64,000 bases of DNA from Cupriavidus agavae (lineage in GTDB: Bacteria > Pseudomonadota > Gammaproteobacteria > Burkholderiales > Burkholderiaceae), in contig NZ_SGXM01000002.1 in assembly GCF_004217045.1 (NCBI RefSeq), positions 62,001-126,000 of the forward strand, written 5' to 3'. Position numbers and translations under genes: made by a program. A model generated the notes under the pieces. The model ran no database searches. It had not been told where the DNA came from and worked only from the letters and a program-made list of their open reading frames with translations. The stretch's first letter is position 1. Each line of letters begins with the position of its first letter. Below, piece by piece: positions 26,720 to 34,984 of the stretch.

Positions 26720-28024
26720 ATGGAAGCAACGCAAGAGCAAGCACGCAGCGAATCTGTCGTCGGCCGGCTGGCCAGGGAGTCATGGCGCGCGATTTTCGAG
26801 ACGGCGTCCCGCACGACGCTGCTGGACGAAGAAAGTGTGATGCGCCTGCGCCGGATCCAGATGGTGGGGGCGCTCGGCGTCATCGGGCATCCGCTGTATT
26901 TCGTCATCTGGTCCTATATCTTTCCCCAGCCCTACGAGAATATCTGGCTGCGCCTGGTCTGCACGGCGCTGTTCGTGCCGCTGCTGTTCGCGTCCTCGCT
27001 GTCGCACAAGCGCTGGCTGCCGGCCTATGCGCTGTTCGCCATCACGGTCGGCATGCCGTTCGCCTTCATCTTCTTCTACCTGGAGAACCACGCCTCGCTG
27101 GTCTGGGCCGAATCGGTGATCATCGCCGTGGTGGTGCTCTACCACTTCAACTCGGCGTTTGCGACCATCGCGCTCGTCGCCGGGGCTGCGGGCGCCTTCG
27201 GGCTCTTTGCCGTGGCGGGCCATTCGATGGCCGGCATTCCGTGGGATTCGCTGCTGCTGCAGATTCCGATCCTGGCGTTCGTGATCGCGGTGCTGGTCGT
27301 GATCAAGCTGGACCGCCAGCTCATGATCGAGCAGAAGCGCCGGGGCATGGCCGTGGCACTGGCCACCGTGGCCCACGAACTGCGTACCCCGCTGACCAGC
27401 CTGACCATGACGGCGAACGCGCTCAAGGGGCGGCTGCCGACCGCGCTCGATCCGGCGTCGCCCCAGCGCGACGGGCTGTTGCAGGCCATCGGCCGCCTGC
27501 AGGCTGACCTCGCCCACGTGAACAGCAGCATCGAGCTGCTGGTGGCCAACTCCAAGGACCCTCACTCCGCCCGGCAGGAGCTGTTCGAGGTTGGGCGGAC
27601 CCTGCACGACAGCATCGAGCGGTTCCCGTTCGAGCCGGCCTATCAGGACGTGGTGAAGATCGAGGTGGTGGAACCGGCGCTGGTCATGGGCAACGCCCAG
27701 CTGTTCGAACTGGTGATCACCAACCTGACCAAGAACGCGCTGGAAGCGATCAAGCGCGCCGGCAAGGGCGACATCCGCATCCGTTGCGACATCCGGGCGG
27801 ACGGCATCCACGTGCTGTTCCGCGACACCGGCCCGGGCGTACCGCCGCAGGTTCTCGCCCGCATGTTCCAGCCGTTTTTCTCGTACCCGGCCCACCGGGG
27901 CACGGGCATCGGGCTCGCGTTCTGCCGCGACGTACTGCGCAGCTGGGAGGCTTCGATCTCCTGCCAGTCCGTCGAGCACGAGTTCACCGAGTTCGATCTG
28001 GCATTTCCGCATCCCAAGGGGTAG
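26720..28024 (+). CDS. Polytopic sensor histidine kinase (CqsS/LqsS-like)
   Basis: A protein of about 434 residues. Six hydrophobic segments occupy residues about 45-205, then come a HisKA box (VAHELRTPLTSL), an N box (ITNLTKNALEAI), and G boxes DTGPGVPP and GTGIGLAF. There is no receiver domain at the C-terminus, unlike Vibrio CqsS. A six-helix membrane input directly coupled to HisKA is the layout of CqsS/LqsS alpha-hydroxyketone sensors, and the synthase gene lies directly upstream. ATG 26720 is the likely start. No response-regulator gene is adjacent, so the phosphate acceptor lies elsewhere. It converges on the iron sigma-factor gene with a 12-bp gap. Confidence 0.8.
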   Translation: MEATQEQARSESVVGRLARESWRAIFETASRTTLLDEESVMRLRRIQMVGALGVIGHPLYFVIWSYIFPQPYENIWLRLVCTALFVPLLFASSLSHKRWLPAYALFAITVGMPFAFIFFYLENHASLVWAESVIIAVVVLYHFNSAFATIALVAGAAGAFGLFAVAGHSMAGIPWDSLLLQIPILAFVIAVLVVIKLDRQLMIEQKRRGMAVALATVAHELRTPLTSLTMTANALKGRLPTALDPASPQRDGLLQAIGRLQADLAHVNSSIELLVANSKDPHSARQELFEVGRTLHDSIERFPFEPAYQDVVKIEVVEPALVMGNAQLFELVITNLTKNALEAIKRAGKGDIRIRCDIRADGIHVLFRDTGPGVPPQVLARMFQPFFSYPAHRGTGIGLAFCRDVLRSWEASISCQSVEHEFTEFDLAFPHPKG

Positions 28025-28036
28025 GGCGGCCTGTGG

Positions 28037-28588
28037 TCAAATGGCCTGCTGGCGCGTCAGCCTGGCCCGGCAGTGGATCGAAGCGTCGCGGACCATGAAG
28101 TTGACCAGTGTCGGCGATACACCGAGCTGCGAAGCGATGTCCTTCTGCGCCATTCCCTGTACGCGGCACATCTCGAAAGCCTGCTGGGTCCGCTCGGGAA
28201 GTTCCGCCAGCGCGAGCGCCAGCGCGCACAGTGCCTGCCGGCCGATCATGATCAGGTCGGGCGCGGTCGTCGGGGATGCCGCATTGACGCCCTCGTCCTC
28301 TCCGGTCATCCACTTCTGCTCCAGCGACTGGCGCCGGTAGGTGTCGATGGCGAGGTTGCGCACCACCTGGTAGAGATAGCTCAGGCGGCAGCGGATCGCG
28401 CCGTCGTCGGTCAGGTCGCGTAGCCGCAGGAACGCGTCCTGCACCACGTCTTCTGCCAGATCGCGCGAGCCGACGATCCGCGCGGCGGCGCCTACCAGTG
28501 CGCGCCGGTTCTCCACGAAAAGGTCCAACAGCGTATCTGCACCCGCGCGTGCGGCGGGGCAACTGCCAACTTCTGATGCGGGAATCAC
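28037..28588 (-). CDS. ECF sigma factor of the PvdS/OrbS type
   Basis: A 183-residue extracytoplasmic-function sigma factor. Region 2 is in RALVGAAARIVGSRDLAEDVVQDAFLRL-type sequence (residues about 29-56). Region 4 carries LPERTQQAFEMCRVQG followed by QKDIASQLGVSPTLVNFMVRDA-type sequence, which is very characteristic of PvdS and OrbS, the regulators of siderophore genes. It starts on GTG at 28588, with AGGAG 9 bases ahead. There is no FecR-like anti-sigma gene beside it and the TonB receptor here has no signalling domain, so it is governed by Fur at its promoter. It most likely directs RNA polymerase to the TAAAT-N16-CGTC promoters found within the cluster. Confidence 0.9.
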   Translation of the reverse strand: MIPASEVGSCPAARAGADTLLDLFVENRRALVGAAARIVGSRDLAEDVVQDAFLRLRDLTDDGAIRCRLSYLYQVVRNLAIDTYRRQSLEQKWMTGEDEGVNAASPTTAPDLIMIGRQALCALALALAELPERTQQAFEMCRVQGMAQKDIASQLGVSPTLVNFMVRDASIHCRARLTRQQAI

Positions 28589-28627
28589 GGGGGCGGCTCC
28601 TGAGAAGCTGAGGCATCGGGAGTCGCT

Positions 28628-28656
28628 AAAGTAATAAGAATGAGAATGATAGTCAA
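28628..28656 (-). promoter_or_regulatory. Promoter of the sigma-factor gene with Fur box in the spacer
   Basis: On the minus strand TTGACT (28651-28656) and TACTTT (28628-28633) are separated by exactly 17 bp, a good sigma-70 promoter. The spacer and its edges read AATAAGAATGAGAATGATAG on the plus strand, which closely resembles the Fur box (GATAATGATAATCATTATC). Fur bound here would block the polymerase directly. It lies about 40 bp before the GTG start. Confidence 0.8.
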
Positions 28657-28860
28657 TTAACTAAAATGTAACCCTGTTGTTACTTCAGAAGCGGGATTTG
28701 TCACGATTTCGGGATGTGGGAGCCACTAAATTGCGCGAACGGCCATTCGTCCAGGCAATCGGCCGTGGCATGGCGTGCGACCTAAATTCCAGGGCCAGGT
28801 GTTCGTCTGAAAAAGATTGGGTGACCGGAAAGCTGGCAACCTGCCCCGTGAGGCGGGAAG

Positions 28861-28890
28861 AAAAACGGCGTGGACCTTGCGCCACGCCGT
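28861..28890 (-). terminator. Rho-independent terminator of the hydroxyornithine operon
   Basis: Inverted repeat ACGGCGTGG (28865-28873) / CCACGCCGT (28882-28890), with AAAAA before it on the plus strand, so a T run follows the stem in minus-strand transcripts. It lies 36 bp after the stop of the N-monooxygenase gene and separates that operon from the sigma-factor gene. Confidence 0.82.
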
Positions 28891-28925
28891 GGATGAAGCC
28901 GAGTGCCGGTCCCGGCACCGGGCGC

Positions 28926-30308
28926 TCAGGCCGCTGCAGCCTGGCTGACGACGGCGCCAGCCGGTTGGGTCGCCCAATGCCCCGGGCGCAGGGCGTCATG
29001 AAGCGCGCCGGCGATTTCTTCCGCTCGGGCGGGCAGCACTGACAGCAGCGTGTCGCTCAGGCCGTGGCTGGCCTGGCAGAAGCCCTGCAGATAGACCGGC
29101 ACCGCCAGCTCGGGCGATGCCAGCATCCGGTAGTTGCGATCCACCGAGAAATCGCCGAGATAGCGCGCGAGCGGTTCCAGCAGCCGCCGATGGCTCTCGC
29201 GCTCGTAGCCGGTGGCCAGCACCACGGCGTCGTAGCGCCGCGTTTCCGTGTCGGCGCCACCCGACTGGCCAATCCCGGACGCCGAAGTCGGCGCCGTCGA
29301 GCCAATCGTCAACTCCACCCCATGGGCGCCCGCGTGGGCCGCCAGCGCGGCCTTGCAGGTCAGCAGGTTCACGCGGAACTGCCCGTTCACCTTCTGGCGG
29401 TACAGCATCGCGTAGATGCGCTCGATCAGGTCGGCGTCGATCACCGAGTAGTTGGTGTTCAGGTATTCGTCGATCAGGCGGTTGCGGCCCGCCTCGGTCT
29501 GCTCGAACACCACATCGGTATAGGCCGGCGCGAAGATCTCGTTGACGAACGGGCTGTCGTCGGCGGGCTTGAGCGCGGCCCCGCGCACGAGCCAGTCCAC
29601 CTTGGCCGATGGATAGTTGTCGTGCAGGTCGATGAACGCTTCGGCGGCGCTCTGGCCGGCGCCCACCACGGCGATGCGCATCGGTTCGCCCGATGCGCAG
29701 GGCTGCTGGCGGACCCAGCCCAGATAGCCGCTATGGTGCGTGATGCGGGCGTCGTCACGCAGCCCGGCAAACGCTTCGGGAATGCGCGGCGTGCCGCCGG
29801 TGGACAGCACCACCGAGCGCGCCACGCGTACGCGCTCGCGGCCCTGGCCGTCGAGGGAGACGACGCGCACCCGGTCGATCCGGCCGTCGGCGTGCGGTGC
29901 GTCCGGCTCCACGCGCTGCACTTCCTCGCCCAGGCTGCACTGATCGGCAAAGTGGCTGGCGGCCCAGCGCAGGTAGTCGTTGTATTCCATCCGGCTCGGA
30001 TAGAACGTGCGCAGGTTGATGAAATCGACCAGCCGTCCGTGACGGTGCAGGTAGTTCACAAAGCTGTAGGGGCTGGTCGGATTACGCATCGATACCAGGT
30101 CTTTCAGGAACGAGATCTGCATCTCGCTCTGCGATACCAGCGTATTGCCGTGCCAGTGGTACTGCTGCTGTTTCTCCAGGAACTGGGCATCGAGCGGGCG
30201 GCCGGCGTCGGCCTGCTCCTGCAGCGCGATGGCCAGCGCCAGGTTGGACGGCCCGAAGCCGATGCCAACCACGTCGTGAACGGCGGGTGAGATGTCTCGA
30301 AGCGTCAT
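28926..30308 (-). CDS. L-ornithine (lysine) N-monooxygenase, PvdA family
   Basis: A 460-residue flavin N-hydroxylase. The FAD motif is GIGFGPSNLALAIAL (residues about 15-29), EMQISFLKDLVSMRNPTSPY is the family signature, the NADPH motif is VVGAGQSAAEAF, and the C-terminal ATGYE lies near residue 370. It makes N-hydroxyornithine (or hydroxylysine), the precursor of hydroxamate ligands. Last gene of the exporter-esterase-acyltransferase-hydroxylase operon and followed by a terminator. Ornithine is preferred over lysine because the cluster otherwise resembles ornibactin/pyoverdine systems; sequence alone does not fully settle it. Confidence 0.9.
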   Translation of the reverse strand: MTLRDISPAVHDVVGIGFGPSNLALAIALQEQADAGRPLDAQFLEKQQQYHWHGNTLVSQSEMQISFLKDLVSMRNPTSPYSFVNYLHRHGRLVDFINLRTFYPSRMEYNDYLRWAASHFADQCSLGEEVQRVEPDAPHADGRIDRVRVVSLDGQGRERVRVARSVVLSTGGTPRIPEAFAGLRDDARITHHSGYLGWVRQQPCASGEPMRIAVVGAGQSAAEAFIDLHDNYPSAKVDWLVRGAALKPADDSPFVNEIFAPAYTDVVFEQTEAGRNRLIDEYLNTNYSVIDADLIERIYAMLYRQKVNGQFRVNLLTCKAALAAHAGAHGVELTIGSTAPTSASGIGQSGGADTETRRYDAVVLATGYERESHRRLLEPLARYLGDFSVDRNYRMLASPELAVPVYLQGFCQASHGLSDTLLSVLPARAEEIAGALHDALRPGHWATQPAGAVVSQAAAA

Positions 30309-30349
30309 GGTGCGGTCCTTGGCTCAGGTCTGTGGAAAGGGCGGGGCGG

Positions 30350-31366
30350 TCATGCGGCGGGCGGCGCCGGCAGCAGCAGGTGATCCCCGAAGAAGCGCTC
30401 GCGCAGCAGCATCACCAGCATGGCGCGCTTGTGCGGGAAGTCGAACTCCTTGATCTTGGAGAACCCCGCCTTGTCGAGATTGGCGATCTGGCGGACATGG
30501 TCCGCACGCGGCTCGCCGACGATGCGCTGCGTGCGCGGGTCGTCCAGGAACTGGTAATGCTGGATGGCCGGGAACCATGCCGTCAGGAACTGCTTGCCGC
30601 GAAACGCGGGCTCGCCGATCAGCACATGCCAGCCCCGGTCATGGTCCTGCGCGTCGTAGAACGGGGCGATACGGTTTTCCTTGGCCCAGTAGACCTCGAA
30701 GTAGCCAAACGGCGTGTCATCGAATGCCGCGATCAGCGGCAGCATGTGGCGATCGTCGATCAGGCCCTGCAGATAGGCGCGATGTCTGGCTTCGTCGCCT
30801 TCCTCGTTCCAGAAGTAGGCCACGTCGGGATCGTTCATCCAGCGGTGCAGCAGCGGCAGGTCGCGCTCGAGTTCGGCGGCGCGCAGCGTCAGCGTCTGGC
30901 CGAGCCACGGGATGTGCCTGGCATAGACCACGCCGGCCGGCTTGGGCGGCCGGCGCGGATGGCGCTTGCCGTCGGTCATCGCGTACTGCAGCGGATAGGG
31001 CCCCGGGGAGGGCGCCAGATACAGCTCGGGACGCTGCCAGAGCTGGCTCGCATGGGCCACGCCTGCATCGTCCAGCACGCCCAGGCTGGCAAGCTGGCGC
31101 CCGGCGTCGCGCGCTTCGAGCCGCGGGCGCAGGGCGCGCGCCGGGCCATGGGCGAAGACGGCGTCGAGCGCGGCCATCGACGTGGGTACCAGCGCATCGG
31201 CATCGCCTTCGAGCAGATGCAGCGCGTCCTGGTCCAGCGCGAAACGCGCCATCTGGCGCTCGCGCTGCGTGACCGTGAGGCAATGGCCATCGTGGCGGAC
31301 CGTGCAATGCAGCGCGGGCTGGGCGGCGAACGCGTGGTGCGTGAAGGCAGGAAGCGGAGTCGGCAT
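30350..31366 (-). CDS. IucB/AlcB-like N-hydroxyamine acyltransferase (GNAT)
   Basis: A 338-residue siderophore acyltransferase. The C-terminal half carries the GNAT fold with the family marks WMNDPDVAYFWNEEG, YFEVYWAKENRIAPFYDA and the VGEPRADH-LDKAGF region seen in IucB and AlcB. It acylates the hydroxylamine made by the neighbouring hydroxylase, giving N-acetyl (or another acyl) hydroxamate. The presence of an acetyltransferase of this type and the lack of a PvdF-like formyltransferase in the window favour acetyl over formyl. The gap to the hydroxylase gene is 41 bp. Confidence 0.87.
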   Translation of the reverse strand: MPTPLPAFTHHAFAAQPALHCTVRHDGHCLTVTQRERQMARFALDQDALHLLEGDADALVPTSMAALDAVFAHGPARALRPRLEARDAGRQLASLGVLDDAGVAHASQLWQRPELYLAPSPGPYPLQYAMTDGKRHPRRPPKPAGVVYARHIPWLGQTLTLRAAELERDLPLLHRWMNDPDVAYFWNEEGDEARHRAYLQGLIDDRHMLPLIAAFDDTPFGYFEVYWAKENRIAPFYDAQDHDRGWHVLIGEPAFRGKQFLTAWFPAIQHYQFLDDPRTQRIVGEPRADHVRQIANLDKAGFSKIKEFDFPHKRAMLVMLLRERFFGDHLLLPAPPAA

Positions 31367-31430
31367 CGGGTGGGTTTCGTTGACAGCGTGGATCGGTTTG
31401 CCTGTTGTGACGATGCAGCCGGAGCGGGAT

Positions 31431-32420
31431 TTACTGCGCGTCGGCGGTCTCGGCAGACACCGCCTCGAAACGCTGCGCGAGCGCGCCGGCGATCTCGTCC
31501 AGCGCGTGCCCGGCCTCGGCCACGATGTTCCCCATGCGCAGGAATTCGTGAACCATGCCGGGGTACTCGCGCACGGTCACCTGCACGCCGGCGCCGGCCA
31601 GCTTGCGCGCATAGGCATGCCCTTCGTCGCAGAGCGGATCGCATTCGGCCAGCACGATCCACGCTGGCGCCACGCCCGCGTGGTCCGCTGCGCGCAGCGG
31701 CGCGAAGCGCCAGTCCGCCCGGTCAGGCGCGTCGCGCAGGTACTGGCTGTAGAACCACTCGATCGTGTCGGTATCGAGCAGATGGCCCTGGCCGTAGCGC
31801 TGGTGCGAAGCGGTGTCGGTGGTGCCGCCCAGCCCCGCGTAGCACAGCACCTGCAGGCACGGTTGGGGAAGCGCGGCATCATCGCGCGCCGCCAGCGCCA
31901 GCACGGCGCTCAGCGTGCCGCCCGCGCTGTCGCCGCCCACGGCAAGGCGTGTGCCATCGAGCCCCAGCGCGGCGGCGTTGTCGCCTGCCCACGCCAGGGC
32001 GTCGAGGGCGTCATGGACGGCGGTGGGGAACTTGTGCTCCGGCGCGAGCCGGTATGCCACCGATATCACGGCGCACGGCGTGCGGGCGGCCAGCGCACTG
32101 CACAGCGCGGCATGGGAATCGAGGCTGCCGACCGTGAAGCCGCCACTGTGGAAGTGCAGCAGCACCGGCAACGGTTCGCCTTCGCCGCGCAGCCGGGGTG
32201 CGTAGAGCCGGGCGTCGATGCGCTGCCCGTCGCGTGCCGGGATGGTCAGCGGCTCCACGCGGGCCAGCGTGGCGGGCGGCAGGTCGAGTGCCGTGGAGGC
32301 ATCGTCGAACTCGCGGCGCGCCTGCGCCGGCGTCAACGCATGGATGACCGGGCGCTTGCCGGTGGCGGTGGCGATTTCCACCATGTCGAGCAGGGCTTCG
32401 AGGTCGGGATGCAGGGGCAT
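31431..32420 (-). CDS. Alpha/beta-hydrolase of the hormone-sensitive-lipase family
   Basis: A protein of about 329 residues in an HSL-type fold: oxyanion motif HFHSGGF (HGGG variant with Ser in place of the first Gly), nucleophile in GDSAGG, aspartate in ECDPLCDEG and histidine in GMVHEF. The ATG at 32420 follows the exporter stop by 25 bp. HSL-type esterases are not a standard part of ornibactin or pyoverdine clusters; inside this operon it may open an ester or lactone in the ferric siderophore or remove an acyl group. That role is inference. Confidence 0.8.
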   Translation of the reverse strand: MPLHPDLEALLDMVEIATATGKRPVIHALTPAQARREFDDASTALDLPPATLARVEPLTIPARDGQRIDARLYAPRLRGEGEPLPVLLHFHSGGFTVGSLDSHAALCSALAARTPCAVISVAYRLAPEHKFPTAVHDALDALAWAGDNAAALGLDGTRLAVGGDSAGGTLSAVLALAARDDAALPQPCLQVLCYAGLGGTTDTASHQRYGQGHLLDTDTIEWFYSQYLRDAPDRADWRFAPLRAADHAGVAPAWIVLAECDPLCDEGHAYARKLAGAGVQVTVREYPGMVHEFLRMGNIVAEAGHALDEIAGALAQRFEAVSAETADAQ

Positions 32421-32445
32421 GGGAATCTGGCAGGGCGGGTTGTCG

Positions 32446-34089
32446 TCAGGCGGCCGATGCCACGGCCAGGGGCGCGGGCGATGCCTGTGCAGCGGAGTCG
32501 GCAACGATCTGGCCGTTCTCGATCTTGATCATGCGGTCGGCCAGGTCGAAGTAGCGGTCGTCGTGGGAGATCACCAGCACGGCCTTGCCCTGCGCGCGCA
32601 GCTCCGGCAAGACCTCGCGGTAGAAGATGTCCTTGAACAGCGGGTCCTGGTCGGCCGCCCACTCGTCGAGGATCAGCACGGGCCGGCGTTCCAGGCACGC
32701 GACGATCAGCGCCAGCCGCTTGCGCTGGCCTTGCGACAGCGCCTGCGTGGTAAAGCGTCCGTCGCGCACGCTGACCTTGTGTCCAAGCTGGAAGCGCTGG
32801 ATCATCCGGTTGGCCAGCGCCTCGTCCTCGGGGTCGTGGGCCAGCAGCGTGTCGAACAGATGGAAGTCCGAGAACACCGCGGAGAACAGCGCGCGATAGT
32901 CGGCCAGGTGGCCGGCGTCGGCGGGGCGCCCGTTGTGCAGCAGATGGCCCGAGAGCGGGGGGTACAGCCCCGCGATCAGCTTCGCCAGCGTGGTCTTGCC
33001 GCTGCCGTTGCCGCCCACCAGGAAGACGATCTCGCCCGCGTGCAGCGTGAGATCGACCGGCCCGAGCGCGAAGAAGCTGTTCTCGGCCTCGTGGAAATAG
33101 CGATGGCTCGCCCCGCGCAGCGCCACCGACGCGAACGGCGTGGCAGGCACCGCACGCGGCGGCGCCTCGGGCTCGGCATCGGCGCCCAGCGCTTCGATGC
33201 GCGCGTAGGCCACGCGCCCCATGCTCAACGCCGGCAAGGCATTGAGCAGCGATTCCAGCGGCGACATGATGTACAGGAACATGATCGTGAACCCGGTCAT
33301 GACGGCCGGGTCAAGCGGCGTGGCGCGCGGGAAGAACAGCACGCCGCCGATGACGGCAAAGAACAGGAAGCTGCCGAAGCCCAGCGCCACGAAGAAGATC
33401 GACAGCCCGCGTGTGCGGGCGCTGCGCACCGCTTCGAGCGTCGTACCGAGGCTGTCGCGCAGGAAGCTGCGCTGCTTGCCGTGGTTGAGCTTGAGCTCGC
33501 GCGCGCCGGCGACGAGTGCCTTGAACTGGCCGTGCAGCGCGTCCTGGGCCGCGCCGGCCTGTTTCAGGTGCACCAGCGCGCGGCGGTGGTTCAGGTGATA
33601 TACCCAGGAGCCGACGCCGAGGATCGCGCAGGCGATGCCGAACGTCGGCAGCGACAGCCAGGCCAGATAGCCGAGACAGCCGAGCACGACCATCGCATTG
33701 GTCAGGACCACGGGAATGACCGAGAGGCCATTCGCCACGTGCTGGCTGTCGTCGGCCAGCGCCGCCTGCACCCGCGCGCTGCCGGTCTGCTCGATGTGCG
33801 GGTACGGCGCGCCGATGAAGCGCTCGCAGATCTGGGCGCGGATGCGGGCCAGCGCGCTCTGGCTCACGCGCACGAACAGCGTCGACGCCAGCGTGCGGCA
33901 CGCCAGCACGGCGATGGCCAGCGCCGCGAACGGCAGCGCCAGCCGTGGCGCGTCGGCGCCCTGCGTGGCCAGCACGCGGTTGATCAGCGCGACCATGCTC
34001 ACGGCGCACAGGCCAGCGGCAAGACTGGCCGCGGCGGCCAGGACGATGGTCAGCCGCAGCTGGCGCGGCAAGGAGGCGATGAGCGACAT
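32446..34089 (-). CDS. Cyclic-peptide/siderophore ABC exporter (PvdE/OrbE/SyrD type)
   Basis: A fused membrane-ATPase protein of about 547 residues. Six transmembrane helices fill residues 1-320; the ATPase has Walker A GGNGSGKTTL, signature LSQGQRKRLAL and Walker B RRPVLILDEWAADQDP. It matches the PvdE/SyrD group that moves peptide siderophores or their precursors across the inner membrane. It opens the biosynthetic operon under a sigma-type promoter; ATG 34089 is preferred over a GTG at 34113, which would be almost at the transcription start. ATP-site motifs are complete, so the protein should be active. Confidence 0.9.
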   Translation of the reverse strand: MSLIASLPRQLRLTIVLAAAASLAAGLCAVSMVALINRVLATQGADAPRLALPFAALAIAVLACRTLASTLFVRVSQSALARIRAQICERFIGAPYPHIEQTGSARVQAALADDSQHVANGLSVIPVVLTNAMVVLGCLGYLAWLSLPTFGIACAILGVGSWVYHLNHRRALVHLKQAGAAQDALHGQFKALVAGARELKLNHGKQRSFLRDSLGTTLEAVRSARTRGLSIFFVALGFGSFLFFAVIGGVLFFPRATPLDPAVMTGFTIMFLYIMSPLESLLNALPALSMGRVAYARIEALGADAEPEAPPRAVPATPFASVALRGASHRYFHEAENSFFALGPVDLTLHAGEIVFLVGGNGSGKTTLAKLIAGLYPPLSGHLLHNGRPADAGHLADYRALFSAVFSDFHLFDTLLAHDPEDEALANRMIQRFQLGHKVSVRDGRFTTQALSQGQRKRLALIVACLERRPVLILDEWAADQDPLFKDIFYREVLPELRAQGKAVLVISHDDRYFDLADRMIKIENGQIVADSAAQASPAPLAVASAA

Positions 34090-34121
34090 GCGGGAGGAGG
34101 TTGGGATCGACACTGTCTGAA

Positions 34122-34146
34122 GACGTGCGGCAACGGCGAAAAGTTA
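34122..34146 (-). promoter_or_regulatory. PvdS-like promoter for the exporter-hydroxylase operon
   Basis: Minus-strand TAACT, 16 bases, CGTC. It differs by one base from the PvdS/OrbS-type iron-starvation box (TAAAT-N16-CGT) and lies 33 bp before the exporter ATG. Confidence 0.6.
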
Positions 34147-34163
34147 GGGCGCGGGGGGAGGGG

Positions 34164-34188
34164 TAAATCTTGCGACGGGGTGTTCGTC
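34164..34188 (+). promoter_or_regulatory. PvdS-like promoter for fhuF
   Basis: TAAAT (34164-34168), exactly 16 bases, then CGTC (34185-34188): a full match to the PvdS iron-starvation box. It points toward fhuF; transcription would begin near 34195, which makes the ATG at 34250 the sensible start. It is back to back with the minus-strand box at 34122-34146. Confidence 0.75.
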
Positions 34189-34249
34189 TTTCCGGATGGC
34201 GGGGTGGCGGATCGAACGCTGGGCCTCACCCACCGAACCCCAACACCAC

Positions 34250-34984
34250 ATGCTCGACTTCCTGGCTCCCTACTTCCCCGGCCCGCTACGCCCCTTCGCC
34301 GACCGCCTGAGCGTCGCGGCGCCGGACGCCCGTGCGGGGCAGCCCTGGGCCACCGAAGCCCTGGCGCGCATGTCGCGCACGACAGGGTGTGCTGACCTCC
34401 GCCCGCTGGCGGCAGCATGGTTCCGGGATTACACGAAGGCGGTCCTGCCGGGCGCGCTGGTGGCGGCAGCCGTGCACCGCCGGCGCCTGCCGTTCGACCG
34501 GGCGGTGCTGCAGGTTGCGGAAGACGGATGGCTCGGCCAGTTGGCGCTGCCCGATGACGGCGTGCCGGCGCCGGCCGGCGCATCGTTGCCGGCGATCCTG
34601 TCCCCGCTGCTCGATCACATGCGCCATGTGGTGGCGGCGCTCGGCACGGCGGGCAGGGTGTCGCCGCGGCTGCTCTGGTGTACGGGTGGCGTGGCGGCGT
34701 CCGGCATCGCGCGCCAGTTGGCCGTGCATCCGGCGCTGAAGGCTGGCGTGCGCGACGATGTGATGACGTGGATCCGCCGCGCCGAATCGGCCGATGGCTT
34801 TCCTAATCCGCTGTATGGCGCGTTCCGGCCCGGCGCGGAGCCGGGCATCCCGGGCGTTGCACCCGTGCGGCGCATCTGCTGCCTGAACTACCGCCTGCCG
34901 GCGGAGGGCCACTGCGGCACCTGTCCGCGCGTGGCGGTCAGTCCTGGCGACCTCGCCACTGGCGCCACAGCCACCACGTCGTGA
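34250..34984 (+). CDS. fhuF: FhuF-like ferric-siderophore reductase
   Basis: A 244-residue protein starting MLDFLAPYFPGPL. The C-terminus carries the FhuF [2Fe-2S] motif C-C-x10-C-x2-C (RRICCLNYRLPAEGHCGTC). FhuF proteins reduce iron in ferric hydroxamate siderophores in the cytoplasm so that it is released. The only plus-strand gene of the cluster, driven by its own PvdS-like promoter; its last 47 bp overlap tail-to-tail with the small membrane-protein gene. Confidence 0.88.
   Translation: MLDFLAPYFPGPLRPFADRLSVAAPDARAGQPWATEALARMSRTTGCADLRPLAAAWFRDYTKAVLPGALVAAAVHRRRLPFDRAVLQVAEDGWLGQLALPDDGVPAPAGASLPAILSPLLDHMRHVVAALGTAGRVSPRLLWCTGGVAASGIARQLAVHPALKAGVRDDVMTWIRRAESADGFPNPLYGAFRPGAEPGIPGVAPVRRICCLNYRLPAEGHCGTCPRVAVSPGDLATGATATTS

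Larger units (their letters stand above)
28589..28925. other. Intergenic region between siderophore operon end and sigma-factor gene
   Basis: A 337-bp gap. It contains the sigma-factor promoter (28628-28656) and the terminator of the hydroxylase operon (28861-28890). The 28660-28855 part shows no convincing gene and is less GC-rich than the flanking coding DNA. Confidence 0.6.

Noticed and set aside
34196..34249. Earlier start for fhuF at 34196
   Set aside because: It would fall on the expected transcription start of the TAAAT-N16-CGTC promoter, and the family alignment begins at MLDFLAPYFPG (34250).
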